Source: Allopusillimonas lactea (GTDB lineage Bacteria; Pseudomonadota; Gammaproteobacteria; Burkholderiales; Burkholderiaceae_B). From it: a stretch of DNA of 64,000 nt. Made by a program: the position numbers and the translations under genes. Numbering within the stretch: position 1 is the first letter of the stretch; each line of letters begins with the position of its first letter. This document shows, piece by piece, positions 26,324 to 33,871 of the stretch. The notes beneath the pieces are model-generated. The model was not told the DNA's origin, ran no database searches, and saw only the letters and a program-made list of their open reading frames with translations. The stretch covers positions 124,001 to 188,000 of the forward strand of contig NZ_JAJJOZ010000007.1 of NCBI RefSeq assembly GCF_021653995.1, read 5' to 3'.

Positions 26324-27479
26324 CAAAATCAGGGGCTCTGTTGCCGTATGCGGCGTGGGAACCGCAGGGCTTGGCGAAGCGGCCGGGTATACGGAATTGG
26401 AGATTCTTGCGCAGGCCGCGCACCGGGCGGTCGAAGACGCTGGCCTCGAAATGGATGAGATTGATGGCTTGATGACGGCAAGCTTCAGCCGTTTCCTGCC
26501 AGGCCTCGCCGTAGCAGAGTACTTGGGCATCCGGCCGGCATTCATGGATAGCAGTAACGTGGGCGGGGCCTCCTACGTCAACTACTTGCTCAGTGCGGCG
26601 CTCGCGCTCAACGCGGGGCTTTGCAATGCTGTGCTCGTCTGTTACGGAAGCACCGCACGCACCCAACACGATTTTCGGGAGCATATTCAGGCCCGGGCGA
26701 AGCTCGAGCCTCAACCCTATGAGGCGCCTTACCGGCCATATAATCCGCCCTCATCATATGCGCTGGCGGCCGCGCGGCATATGCATGAGTTCGGCACCAC
26801 GCGTGAAGACCTTGCTCACGTGGCGGTTGCGGCGCGCAAGTGGGCACAGATCAATCCCGATGCGTTCATGCAGGACCCGCTTTCGCTCAACGATGTGCTT
26901 GCATCACGCATGGTCAGCACGCCCCTGTCCGTTCGGGATTGCTGCCTGTTGACCGATGGGGCCGGTGCTTTCGTCATGATGCGCGCTGATCGGGCCCGAT
27001 CAGCGCCTCGGGCACCCGCTTACTTGCTGGGTGCGGGGGCGTCGCAGTCTCACAGGCAAATATCAGCCATGGCCGACCTGACCACGACCTCGGCGGTCGA
27101 GTCGGGGCGCCAAGCCTACGCCATGGCTGGCCTGCGGCCTTCGGACATCGACATGCTGCAGCTTTACGATGCATTCACCATCAACGTGATTCTGTTTCTG
27201 GAGGATCTGGGGTTTTGCAAGAAGGGTGAGGGCGGCGCGCTGGTGAGCAGCGGCGCCATTGCCCCCGGCGGCAGTCTGCCAGTCAATACCAATGGCGGAG
27301 GATTGTCTTGCGTGCATCCAGGGATGTATGGTGTTTTCACGGTCATTGAAGCCGTGCGACAGATGCGTTCGGAGGCGGGGCAGCGGCAGGTACCGGGCGT
27401 GGAAACGGTTCTGTGCCATGGCAACGGCGGCGTATTAGCCAGCCAGGTGACCGCTATCCTGGGGGTTGCCCCCGACTGA
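26313..27479 (+). CDS. Thiolase-fold protein lacking the nucleophilic Cys (lipid-transfer/Ltp2-like)
   Basis: A 388-residue thiolase-superfamily protein of the SCP-x / lipid-transfer branch. The usual nucleophile motif 'CASG' reads GGASYV here (G85 in place of Cys). The later motifs are YDAFT (Y285) and GGGLSCVHPGMYG (C333, H335) rather than the thiolase form GHPxGATG. Such changes occur in Ltp2-type enzymes, which work with a DUF35 partner as retro-aldolases on CoA thioesters. I therefore expect C-C cleavage of a hydroxyacyl-CoA rather than thiolysis. The start is MTSSKIRG, overlapping the DUF35 stop; a longer frame begins 18 codons earlier. Confidence 0.82.
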   Translation: MTSSKIRGSVAVCGVGTAGLGEAAGYTELEILAQAAHRAVEDAGLEMDEIDGLMTASFSRFLPGLAVAEYLGIRPAFMDSSNVGGASYVNYLLSAALALNAGLCNAVLVCYGSTARTQHDFREHIQARAKLEPQPYEAPYRPYNPPSSYALAAARHMHEFGTTREDLAHVAVAARKWAQINPDAFMQDPLSLNDVLASRMVSTPLSVRDCCLLTDGAGAFVMMRADRARSAPRAPAYLLGAGASQSHRQISAMADLTTTSAVESGRQAYAMAGLRPSDIDMLQLYDAFTINVILFLEDLGFCKKGEGGALVSSGAIAPGGSLPVNTNGGGLSCVHPGMYGVFTVIEAVRQMRSEAGQRQVPGVETVLCHGNGGVLASQVTAILGVAPD

Positions 27480-27487
27480 AATCGGGC

Positions 27488-27509
27488 GTGCCTTGCGGCG
27501 GCAAGGCAC
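27488..27509. terminator. Hairpin between convergent thiolase-like and IclR genes
   Basis: GTGCCTTGC and GCAAGGCAC form a 9-bp perfect stem with a 4-base loop, in the 40-base gap between two converging stop codons. There is no T run. It may act as a shared transcription barrier. Confidence 0.5.
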
Positions 27510-27519
27510 CCGGCACTGC

Positions 27520-28344
27520 CTAGAAACGCTGGAACGGCGCCATGAATGCCTCGAGGTTTTTTACCAGCGAGAGCAGGCGTGGCCCGATGTCATTCTGGAG
27601 CGTGCCCTCCTGGCATTGAAAGGCGTGCACAACGCAGTTGAACACAATCAGTTCATCGCGTTTGCCGTGGAACGGCACGCCCACACCATATACATCGGGC
27701 AGGATTTCACCCTCTGACATGCAGAAGCCATAGCGGCGGTAGTCCTCAATGCTTTTCAGCACTGCTTTGTGGTGTTGTTCCCACTCCTTGGGCTGCTGGA
27801 CTTTAAGCGTGTTGAGCAATGTCTCACGTGCGGGCGCCTGCAGGCCGCATAGATAAGCCCTGCCGATGGCGCTGCCAGCAAGTGAAACCGATAGCCCGAT
27901 ATCTGACATCCTGGTATTGAAAATGGAACGGTGGCGGCTGGTTTCGATATAGGTAATTCGCAAGCGATCCAAAACACCCATTGAAACCGACCCCTGAATG
28001 GCCTCGGCCAGTTCGCTCATCATCGGGCGGGCAAATTGGCGTATCGCTATGTTTGCCAACAGGGGATAGCCAATTGACAAGACGGCTGTTCCCAATTGGA
28101 ACTTGCCCGAGTGTTTATCGGCGGCCATGTAGCCAAGGCGCGTCAGCGTGTACGTGAACCTGGATACCGTCGATTTGGACATGCCCAGCATGTCTGAAAG
28201 TTCTTTGTTGCTGAGGACGGGCCGATCGGGTGTGAAGGCAGACAACAGCTCCAGCCCCTTTGCGAGTGTCATGGCGAACTGAGGATCCCCGTCATAGTCT
28301 TCCAGCCGTTGGCTGCTTTGTTCTATCGCGGAAAGATAAGTCAT
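27520..28344 (-). CDS. IclR-family regulator of the Rieske/CoA-transferase cluster
   Basis: A 274-residue IclR protein. The helix-turn-helix lies at about residues 25-85 (LSNKELSDMLGMSKSTVSRF), and the effector domain at about 100-265 (FQLGTAVLSIGYPLLANIA, later VSLAGSAIGRAYLCGL, GEILPDVYGVGVPFHG). The longest frame starts at a TTG, but the ATG at 28344 avoids translating through the operator-like site at 28360-28374. It is divergent from the rubredoxin-Rieske operon and convergent with the Bug/CoA-transferase operon. Matching palindromes stand before it and before the Bug gene, so it probably controls both operons and itself. Confidence 0.9.
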   Translation of the reverse strand: MTYLSAIEQSSQRLEDYDGDPQFAMTLAKGLELLSAFTPDRPVLSNKELSDMLGMSKSTVSRFTYTLTRLGYMAADKHSGKFQLGTAVLSIGYPLLANIAIRQFARPMMSELAEAIQGSVSMGVLDRLRITYIETSRHRSIFNTRMSDIGLSVSLAGSAIGRAYLCGLQAPARETLLNTLKVQQPKEWEQHHKAVLKSIEDYRRYGFCMSEGEILPDVYGVGVPFHGKRDELIVFNCVVHAFQCQEGTLQNDIGPRLLSLVKNLEAFMAPFQRF

Positions 28345-28359
28345 ATATGTTGTACAGCG

Positions 28360-28374
28360 TTTTGATATTCGAAA
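28360..28374. promoter_or_regulatory. Candidate IclR operator B
   Basis: TTTTGATATTCGAAA is a near-palindrome 16 bases upstream of the IclR start and 83 bases upstream of the rubredoxin start. It matches, in reverse orientation, the site at 23442-23458 upstream of the Bug operon (13 of 15). Autoregulation and control of the divergent operon are inferred. Confidence 0.55.
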
Positions 28375-28456
28375 CAAAGATAGATGTTTAAACCGACTAT
28401 CGGTAGATTATCACGTATTCGAGCTTTAAAAAATATTCACTTGAACGATAGACGCC

Positions 28457-28747
28457 ATGCAGCCTACCGCCACCACAGCCACCATCGCCACCGCAGCCGC
28501 AACCCCAGCCGCGACGGCAACCGCCACCGCAACCGCAACGATAGAGGCAGGTGTTATCGCCGGCACATCTCAGGGGACGGCCACGGTTACGTGGATGTGC
28601 GTTTTGTGCGGTTGGATATATGACGAAGCGTACGGTGATCCGGCTGGTGGAGTGTCTGCGGGCACGCGCTGGGAAGATGTGCCCGATTCATGGGTGTGCC
28701 CTGATTGTGGTGTGGGCAAAGACGAATTCATCATGGTTCAAGTCTGA
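28457..28747 (+). CDS. Rubredoxin with Ala/Thr-rich N-terminal extension
   Basis: A 96-residue protein whose last 52 residues are a rubredoxin. The four iron ligands are C48/C51 (CVLCGWIYDE) and C81/C84 (CPDCGVGKDEF), with the usual Y-D-P and DVPDSWVCPDC spacing. Residues 1-45 are an almost pure Ala/Thr run of no known domain, encoded by a GCAACC/GCCACC-like repeat. Rubredoxins carry one electron at a mononuclear Fe(Cys)4 centre, typically to AlkB-type hydroxylases. Here the neighbours are a Rieske oxygenase and, six genes on, a rubredoxin reductase. The ribosome-binding site is weak, and a shorter product starting at the ATG of MCVLC is possible. Confidence 0.85.
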   Translation: MQPTATTATIATAAATPAATATATATATIEAGVIAGTSQGTATVTWMCVLCGWIYDEAYGDPAGGVSAGTRWEDVPDSWVCPDCGVGKDEFIMVQV

Positions 28748-28792
28748 CGCCCGGCACCGGACGCGGATATTTTGACGCAAGGAAAAATCACA

Positions 28793-30145
28793 ATGCTAAG
28801 CAAGGAAGACAACGAGATCCTGACGCGCACGGGCGCATCAACCCCTATGGGCGAGTTGTTTCGCCGTTTCTGGATGCCGGTTATGTTGTCGCAGGAACTG
28901 GATGTTCCCGGCGGCACCCAGAAAAGGGTCACAGTATTGGGAGAGGATCTGCTCGCGTTTCGAGACACGACTGGCCGGGTCGGCCTGGTGGAGCCGGTTT
29001 GCCCACATCGTGGCGCAAACCTGTATTACGGGCGCAACGAAGAGGGCGGTCTGCGCTGCGTGTTCCACGGCTGGAAGTTCGACGTCGATGGCAACTGCGT
29101 AGACCTGCCCACCGCTCCCTGTAATTCGTCGTACAAAGATCGCATCAAGATCAAGTCATATCCCACGCGTGAGGCGGGCGGCTTCGTCTGGGCATATCTG
29201 GGTTCGGCGGAAATACCGCCTGAGCTTCCGCAGATGGAGTTCACCCTTTTGCCCGCGTCGCATGTTTTCGTGTCCAAAAAGTGGCAGGATTGCAACTGGG
29301 CCCAGTGTCTGGAAGGCGCTATTGATACCGCCCACTTCTCATTTCTGCACATGGTGGTTCCGCAAGTCGGCGAAGATGCGGCCAGCCTCATGGCGCATGC
29401 CGCGATCGGTTCGCAGAGCGTGAAGAATGATCGGATCCGCTGGGTGCAGGAAGACCCGCGGCCTAGGTTTGAGATCAATGAATTTCCCGCAGGGCTGACA
29501 ATCGGCGGAGCGCGCCTGGCGGGAGAACAGGATCGCTACTGGCGCATCGCACAGTTTCTGGCCCCCAACCACGCCCTTGTTCCAAGCGCCTTTCCAGGCG
29601 AGAACTACCATGGCCAGACATGGGTGCCAGCGAGCGACACGTCGTGCTGGATCTACAACTACACATGGAATCCCGATCGGCCGCTCACTGAAGAAGAGCG
29701 CGAGGCATGTCGCAAGGGCTTGACCGTGCATGCCGAAGTTGATGAAAACTATATCCCGCTGCGTGGGCCCCATAACGATTACTTGCTCGATCGTGAAGCG
29801 CAGAGGCTTAACAGCTACACCGGCATCCAGGGTGTGTCCGAACAGGATGCGGCTATTCAGAATAGCCAGGGCCCCATCGTGGATCGCTCGCGCGAAAATC
29901 TGGGCGCCACGGATGTCGGGCTGCTGCGTTTTCGCGAATACATGCTCAAGCGAGCCAAAGCGCTGGCGAATGAGGGCAAAGAGCCTAATGAGCCTGCTTG
30001 TTCCGAATACTATGCCGTGCGTTCGGGCGGCTGGGTCGCCCACGACAGTAAAAAGCTCGAACAGGTTATGGTTGAGCGGTTTGGCCACAAGTTTGGTCAT
30101 GTCAATGCCCAGAGGCTGAAGGAAAATCAGGAGGCGTCGGCATGA
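28793..30145 (+). CDS. Rieske non-heme iron oxygenase, alpha subunit (phthalate-oxygenase/VanA type)
   Basis: A 450-residue oxygenase. The Rieske [2Fe-2S] ligands are C70, H72, C89 and H92 (CPHRG, then CVFHGWKFD). The mononuclear-iron motif D178-x2-H181-x4-H186 (DTAHFSFLH) includes the aspartate that links subunits and two iron ligands. Length and domain order match single-component phthalate 4,5-dioxygenase-like enzymes, which are alpha-only and hydroxylate or O-demethylate carboxylated substrates. No dedicated ferredoxin or PDR-type reductase is present; rubredoxin lies directly upstream. The ATG at 28793 is preferred to a TTG seven codons earlier because AAGGA precedes it. Substrate unknown. 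Confidence 0.92.
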   Translation: MLSKEDNEILTRTGASTPMGELFRRFWMPVMLSQELDVPGGTQKRVTVLGEDLLAFRDTTGRVGLVEPVCPHRGANLYYGRNEEGGLRCVFHGWKFDVDGNCVDLPTAPCNSSYKDRIKIKSYPTREAGGFVWAYLGSAEIPPELPQMEFTLLPASHVFVSKKWQDCNWAQCLEGAIDTAHFSFLHMVVPQVGEDAASLMAHAAIGSQSVKNDRIRWVQEDPRPRFEINEFPAGLTIGGARLAGEQDRYWRIAQFLAPNHALVPSAFPGENYHGQTWVPASDTSCWIYNYTWNPDRPLTEEEREACRKGLTVHAEVDENYIPLRGPHNDYLLDREAQRLNSYTGIQGVSEQDAAIQNSQGPIVDRSRENLGATDVGLLRFREYMLKRAKALANEGKEPNEPACSEYYAVRSGGWVAHDSKKLEQVMVERFGHKFGHVNAQRLKENQEASA

Positions 30146-30918
30146 GGCTGGACAGGTTGCGTGCCAGTATGACGGAAAAAAGCCGGCTGTTTGGGCTGTT
30201 CTGCTGTTCGTATAGCGTGCAGGCTGTAGAGGCGATCGCAGACAGCGGGTATGAGTTTCTGATCTTCGATACAGAACATTGCCCCAACGACTTCATCAAT
30301 TTGCATGCACAGCTTCTGGCGCTTGCAGCCAGCCAGACTGCCGCAGTCGTGAGGACAAATGGCGTTGACAGCGCTCAGATCAAAAAGCTGCTGGATCTGG
30401 GCGTCCATGCCTTGATGGTGCCCAATATCGAGACGGCCGATCAGGCTCAAGCCGTGGTTGACTGCTGTCGCTATGCACCCGCCGGACGCCGTGGTGTTGC
30501 AGGCAGTGTACGCGCGTTGAGTTACGGCCGCGACAAGCTGTTGCCGGGGCAGGCGCCGGCAGGCCCAGTCATTATGGTTCAAGCCGAGAGCCGCAGTGCG
30601 CTGCGAGCTATCGATGCCATCGCGGAAGTCGACGGTGTTGATGTCGTATTCTTCGGCCCCAATGATTTGGCGGCCGATATGGGGTTGCTGGGCCAACCCG
30701 GTCACCCGGACGTAGTGAGCGCGATCACCAAAGGCATTTCGCAGGTGCGTTCCGCAGGCAAGTACGCGGGTGTGCTGGCAAGCGAACATGCTTGCGGCCC
30801 GTATTTTGAGGCGGGCGCGAATATGGTCGCGCTGGGTTCTGAAATAGGGTTGCTAGTGGCAGGTGCAGACAGTTTGCGGCAACGCGTGACGCGCTACGAC
30901 GCGCTGTGCCTGTCATGA
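30142..30918 (+). CDS. HpcH/HpaI-family aldolase
   Basis: A 258-residue TIM-barrel class II aldolase. The metal-binding Glu is in MVQAES and the Asp in the GPNDLAADMG loop, as in 4-hydroxy-2-oxoheptanedioate aldolase (HpaI). Such enzymes cleave 4-hydroxy-2-oxoacids to pyruvate (or another 2-oxoacid) and an aldehyde with a divalent metal; some relatives are citryl/malyl-CoA lyases. It overlaps the Rieske gene by four bases and the SDR gene by four bases, so it belongs to the same polycistron. It presumably cleaves a downstream product of the oxygenase. Confidence 0.88.
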   Translation: MRLDRLRASMTEKSRLFGLFCCSYSVQAVEAIADSGYEFLIFDTEHCPNDFINLHAQLLALAASQTAAVVRTNGVDSAQIKKLLDLGVHALMVPNIETADQAQAVVDCCRYAPAGRRGVAGSVRALSYGRDKLLPGQAPAGPVIMVQAESRSALRAIDAIAEVDGVDVVFFGPNDLAADMGLLGQPGHPDVVSAITKGISQVRSAGKYAGVLASEHACGPYFEAGANMVALGSEIGLLVAGADSLRQRVTRYDALCLS

Positions 30919-31688
30919 CCGCAGCTCGGCGTCATGCGTTGGTGTTGGCTTCCAGCACCGGTATTGGTCATGCCTGTGCGGCTTCGCTCGCGCAGGCGGG
31001 CCATTCCGTATGCCTGAATGGCCGCGATCCAGTGCGTCTCCTGGCGGCCGCGGATCAGATCAGACTCCGGTGTGCGGAGGCTGCCGTTTCGTATTGTGCG
31101 GCGGATCTGAACACGTGTGAAGATCGCGACAAGGTCGTGCAGCAGGCGGGGCACGCGGACATCCTGGTTCTGAATATGGGTGGACCGCCAGTAGGCAATC
31201 AGACGCTTTCGCTCGCCGAGTGGCAGGCGGCGTTCGATTCGATATTCATGCCGATGACTGACATTCTCGACCGGATTCTGCCCGGCATGATTGCGCGCAG
31301 CTGGGGCCGGGTCGTCATGATATCTTCCGCCGCTGTGCGGCAGCCCATACCGAATCTCGTTGTGTCGGGCGTGTTTCGTACCGGGCTTGCCAGCCTGCTG
31401 TCAGTGCGGGCCGTCCAGGTGGCGCGCTATGGTGTCACCATCAATTCGCTGCTGCCCGGACGCATTCTGACGGACCGGCAGAACCGGGCCCTGGAGCGCG
31501 AGGCAGCGCAGGCGGGTATCACCAAAGATGCGCAGCTGGCAAAAGTATCGGAATCCATCCCTATGGGCCGGCTGGGTACGCCCGAAGAAATGGGTAATGT
31601 CTGTGCATTCCTGTGCAGCGAGGGCGCCAGTTACGTGACCGGCCAAAACATCCTTGTCGATGGTGGCGCGTTCCGCGGCGTGTTCTGA
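30915..31688 (+). CDS. Short-chain dehydrogenase/reductase-like protein without YxxxK
   Basis: A 257-residue SDR-fold protein. The nucleotide-binding motif is ASSTGIGHA (about residues 12-20), the structural NMGG replaces NNAG, and the serine strand VVMISSAAVRQPIP is present. Where the catalytic Y-x-x-x-K is expected the sequence reads SGVFRTGLASL, so the usual Tyr/Lys pair is missing. The C-terminal VTGQNILVDGG is normal. A divergent SDR group with this feature exists, and its members are often annotated as 3-oxoacyl-ACP reductases. Activity may use other residues or be lost. The start ATG overlaps the aldolase stop (ATGA). Confidence 0.85.
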   Translation: MTAARRHALVLASSTGIGHACAASLAQAGHSVCLNGRDPVRLLAAADQIRLRCAEAAVSYCAADLNTCEDRDKVVQQAGHADILVLNMGGPPVGNQTLSLAEWQAAFDSIFMPMTDILDRILPGMIARSWGRVVMISSAAVRQPIPNLVVSGVFRTGLASLLSVRAVQVARYGVTINSLLPGRILTDRQNRALEREAAQAGITKDAQLAKVSESIPMGRLGTPEEMGNVCAFLCSEGASYVTGQNILVDGGAFRGVF

Positions 31689-31733
31689 AGCGGGCGCGCA
31701 ATAGTTCAACAGTTTTTCGAGAAAGAGGTCGCT

Positions 31734-32708
31734 ATGACTGTCAGTGATTTACCTATTGAAGATATCGAGTCCGCAATTGCAGGGCTCGAAATGATGTACA
31801 GCATTCGATTCCTGGAGGAGAAGATTACGGAGCTGCGCAAGCAGCAAATCATCCAGGGTTCGGTGCATCTTTGCATTGGCCAGGAGTCGATCTATACCGG
31901 TGCGCTGCAAGCCTTGCGGCAGGGCGATCAGGTATTTTCAACATACCGCGGCCATGGCTGGGCCATGGCTTGCGGCGTGCCTGCCAGCGCCATCCTGGCG
32001 GAGCTTCTCGGACGCCAGACGGGCGTCAATCAAGGCCGTGGCGGATCCGCATACTTCAGTGCGGCGGATTGGGGATTCTATGGTGAAAACTCGATCGTCG
32101 GCGCTGGTGCTCCGATTGCCTGTGGCGCGGGCCTGACCAACAAACTGCGCGGCAGCGGCGCAGTTGCGCTGACTGCTTTTGGCGATGGCGCCATGAACCA
32201 GGGTGGGATTCATGAGGCAATGAACTTTGCCGCATACCTGAACCTGCCGGTGATATTCGTATGCGAAAACAACATCTATTCGGAACTGACGCCGATTGCC
32301 GACATGACGCGAGACGCCAATCTGTATAAGCGCGCAGCCGCCTACGGGATTCCGGGCGTGCGTATTGACGGAAATGATCTTCAGGCTGTGCGCAATTGCG
32401 TATCGGAGCATGCGCAGGCCGCTCGCGAAGGAAAGGGCCCGGTGCTGATAGAAATGATGACGCAGCGGTTGGTTGGGCATTACTACGGGGACATGCAAAG
32501 TTACCGCCCCCGCGGCGAGCTGACCGAAGCCAAAAAGCGCGAACCCATTTTGCGCCTTCGCGAAAAGCTTGCGTCGGCCGGCATCCCCGTGGAGCGCCTG
32601 GCGAAAATCGAAGCCGATGCCCGTGAGGCTATAGAATCCGCCGCCCGCACCGCGCTTGACGCGCCGCTGGCCGACACCAATACCGTTCTGGAGCACCTTT
32701 ATGCGTAA
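31734..32708 (+). CDS. Thiamine-diphosphate-dependent dehydrogenase E1, alpha subunit
   Basis: A 324-residue E1 alpha chain of the 2-oxoacid/acetoin dehydrogenase family. The TPP/Mg motif runs from FGDGAMNQGG to CENNIYSELTP (about residues 148-183), with the earlier YRGHGWAMACG. It forms the heterotetramer with the beta chain that starts within its last codons. Acetoin:DCPIP oxidoreductase AcoA and branched-chain E1 are close relatives. No lipoyl E2 or lipoamide dehydrogenase is in the cluster. It may use an E2/E3 from elsewhere, or transfer electrons to another acceptor. Confidence 0.9.
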   Translation: MTVSDLPIEDIESAIAGLEMMYSIRFLEEKITELRKQQIIQGSVHLCIGQESIYTGALQALRQGDQVFSTYRGHGWAMACGVPASAILAELLGRQTGVNQGRGGSAYFSAADWGFYGENSIVGAGAPIACGAGLTNKLRGSGAVALTAFGDGAMNQGGIHEAMNFAAYLNLPVIFVCENNIYSELTPIADMTRDANLYKRAAAYGIPGVRIDGNDLQAVRNCVSEHAQAAREGKGPVLIEMMTQRLVGHYYGDMQSYRPRGELTEAKKREPILRLREKLASAGIPVERLAKIEADAREAIESAARTALDAPLADTNTVLEHLYA

Positions 32709-33711
32709 CGATATTCAGAATTCCGTCGTTGAACTGAACTATGGCAAGGCAATCAACGCAGCGCTGCGTCGCGCCATGTCCGAGTTTCCCGACACGGTGC
32801 TTTTCGGCGAAGATGCGGGCAAGCCCGGCGGTGTATTCGGCATCACGAAAGACCTTCAGGCTGCATTCGGTCAGGATCGTGTGTTCGATACGCCGATCTC
32901 CGAGACGGCGATGCTGGGCACAGCGGTTGGCGCTGCCATGACGGGCCTGCGGCCCATTGTGGAAATCATGTGGATCGACTTCAGCCTCGTTGCGATGGAT
33001 CAGATCGTCAATCAAGCGGCCAACGTCCGGTACGTCTCCGCTGGAAGGCTTGGGGCGCCGCTCACGATCCGTACGCAACAGGGTGCGCTTCCGGGCTCAT
33101 GTGCCCAGCATTCCCAGAACCTCGAAGCCTTCTACGCGCATGTGCCAGGATTGCGCGTTGGCATTCCAGCCACCGCTCAGGACGCTTACTCGATGACGCT
33201 CGCCGCCATCAAGAGTGATGATCCAACGTTGGTGATAGAGAACCGGGGGCTATACCATGGCGCCAGCCAAACGGTTGAAATTGATGGTGATATCGAAGCT
33301 GCGGAAGGCGCCCGCATTGCGCGCGAGGGTAGCGACATCACCATTGTGACGTGGGGCGCCATGCTCGGGCAGGCGCTGGCCGCCGCCGAGGAGCTGGCGG
33401 CTACCCACGGGATTTCCGCGGAAGTCGTAAATGCCCGTTGGGTTGCGCCTTTCGACTGGCAGGCGCTGGACAAGAGTGTGGCGAAAACTCATCGCCTGCT
33501 GATTGTCCACGAGGCCAATGTGACGGGCGGATTTGGCGCCGAGATCGCGGCGCGTGTCCAGGAGAAGCACTTCCGCAATCTGTCGGTGCCAGTGCGCCGT
33601 CTGGGTGCGCCCGATGTGCGTATGCCGGCCGCGCCGCATTTGCAGCAAGTGCTCATTCCGGGTGCTGCGCAGATTCGCGACGCCGCGGTCAGTATGACGC
33701 AACCTGAGTAA
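32701..33711 (+). CDS. Thiamine-diphosphate-dependent dehydrogenase E1, beta subunit
   Basis: A 336-residue E1 beta chain with the transketolase-like pyrimidine domain (ALRRAMSEFPDTVLFGEDAG near residue 17, DTPISETAMLGTAVGAAMTG near 64) and the C-terminal transketolase domain (about 210-330). The glutamate in the GEDAG / SETA region is the expected TPP activator. The start ATG lies inside the alpha gene's final codons (8-base overlap), so synthesis is coupled. The longer frame beginning 15 codons earlier is rejected. Its likely substrate is a 2-oxoacid or acetoin-like compound from the aldolase step. Confidence 0.9.
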   Translation: MRNDIQNSVVELNYGKAINAALRRAMSEFPDTVLFGEDAGKPGGVFGITKDLQAAFGQDRVFDTPISETAMLGTAVGAAMTGLRPIVEIMWIDFSLVAMDQIVNQAANVRYVSAGRLGAPLTIRTQQGALPGSCAQHSQNLEAFYAHVPGLRVGIPATAQDAYSMTLAAIKSDDPTLVIENRGLYHGASQTVEIDGDIEAAEGARIAREGSDITIVTWGAMLGQALAAAEELAATHGISAEVVNARWVAPFDWQALDKSVAKTHRLLIVHEANVTGGFGAEIAARVQEKHFRNLSVPVRRLGAPDVRMPAAPHLQQVLIPGAAQIRDAAVSMTQPE

Positions 33712-33723
33712 CAGCGTAGTTCG

Positions 33724-33811
33724 CCCGCGCTCGGCCAGTGGCCCTTGGCCATTGACGAGTGGCCATTGACCATTGACTATTGAGCATTGACAATTGGCCG
33801 CTGAGCGCGGG
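33724..33811. repeat. ATTGA(C) short repeats inside a long inverted repeat
   Basis: CCCGCGCTC-GGCCA (33724-33737) pairs with TGGCC and GAGCGCGGG (33795-33799, 33803-33811), leaving a 3-base bulge. The loop holds five ATTGA units, four of them ATTGAC, including two GGCCATTGAC copies. It occupies most of the 160-base gap between the E1 beta and rubredoxin-reductase genes. No ORF fits. It could be an intercistronic RNA structure, a processing site or a repetitive element. Confidence 0.7.
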
Positions 33812-33871
33812 TTGTCGGGGCATCCATTGTTGGATGCCTTGCATGGAGCATGTATCCACATAAGGCATATT

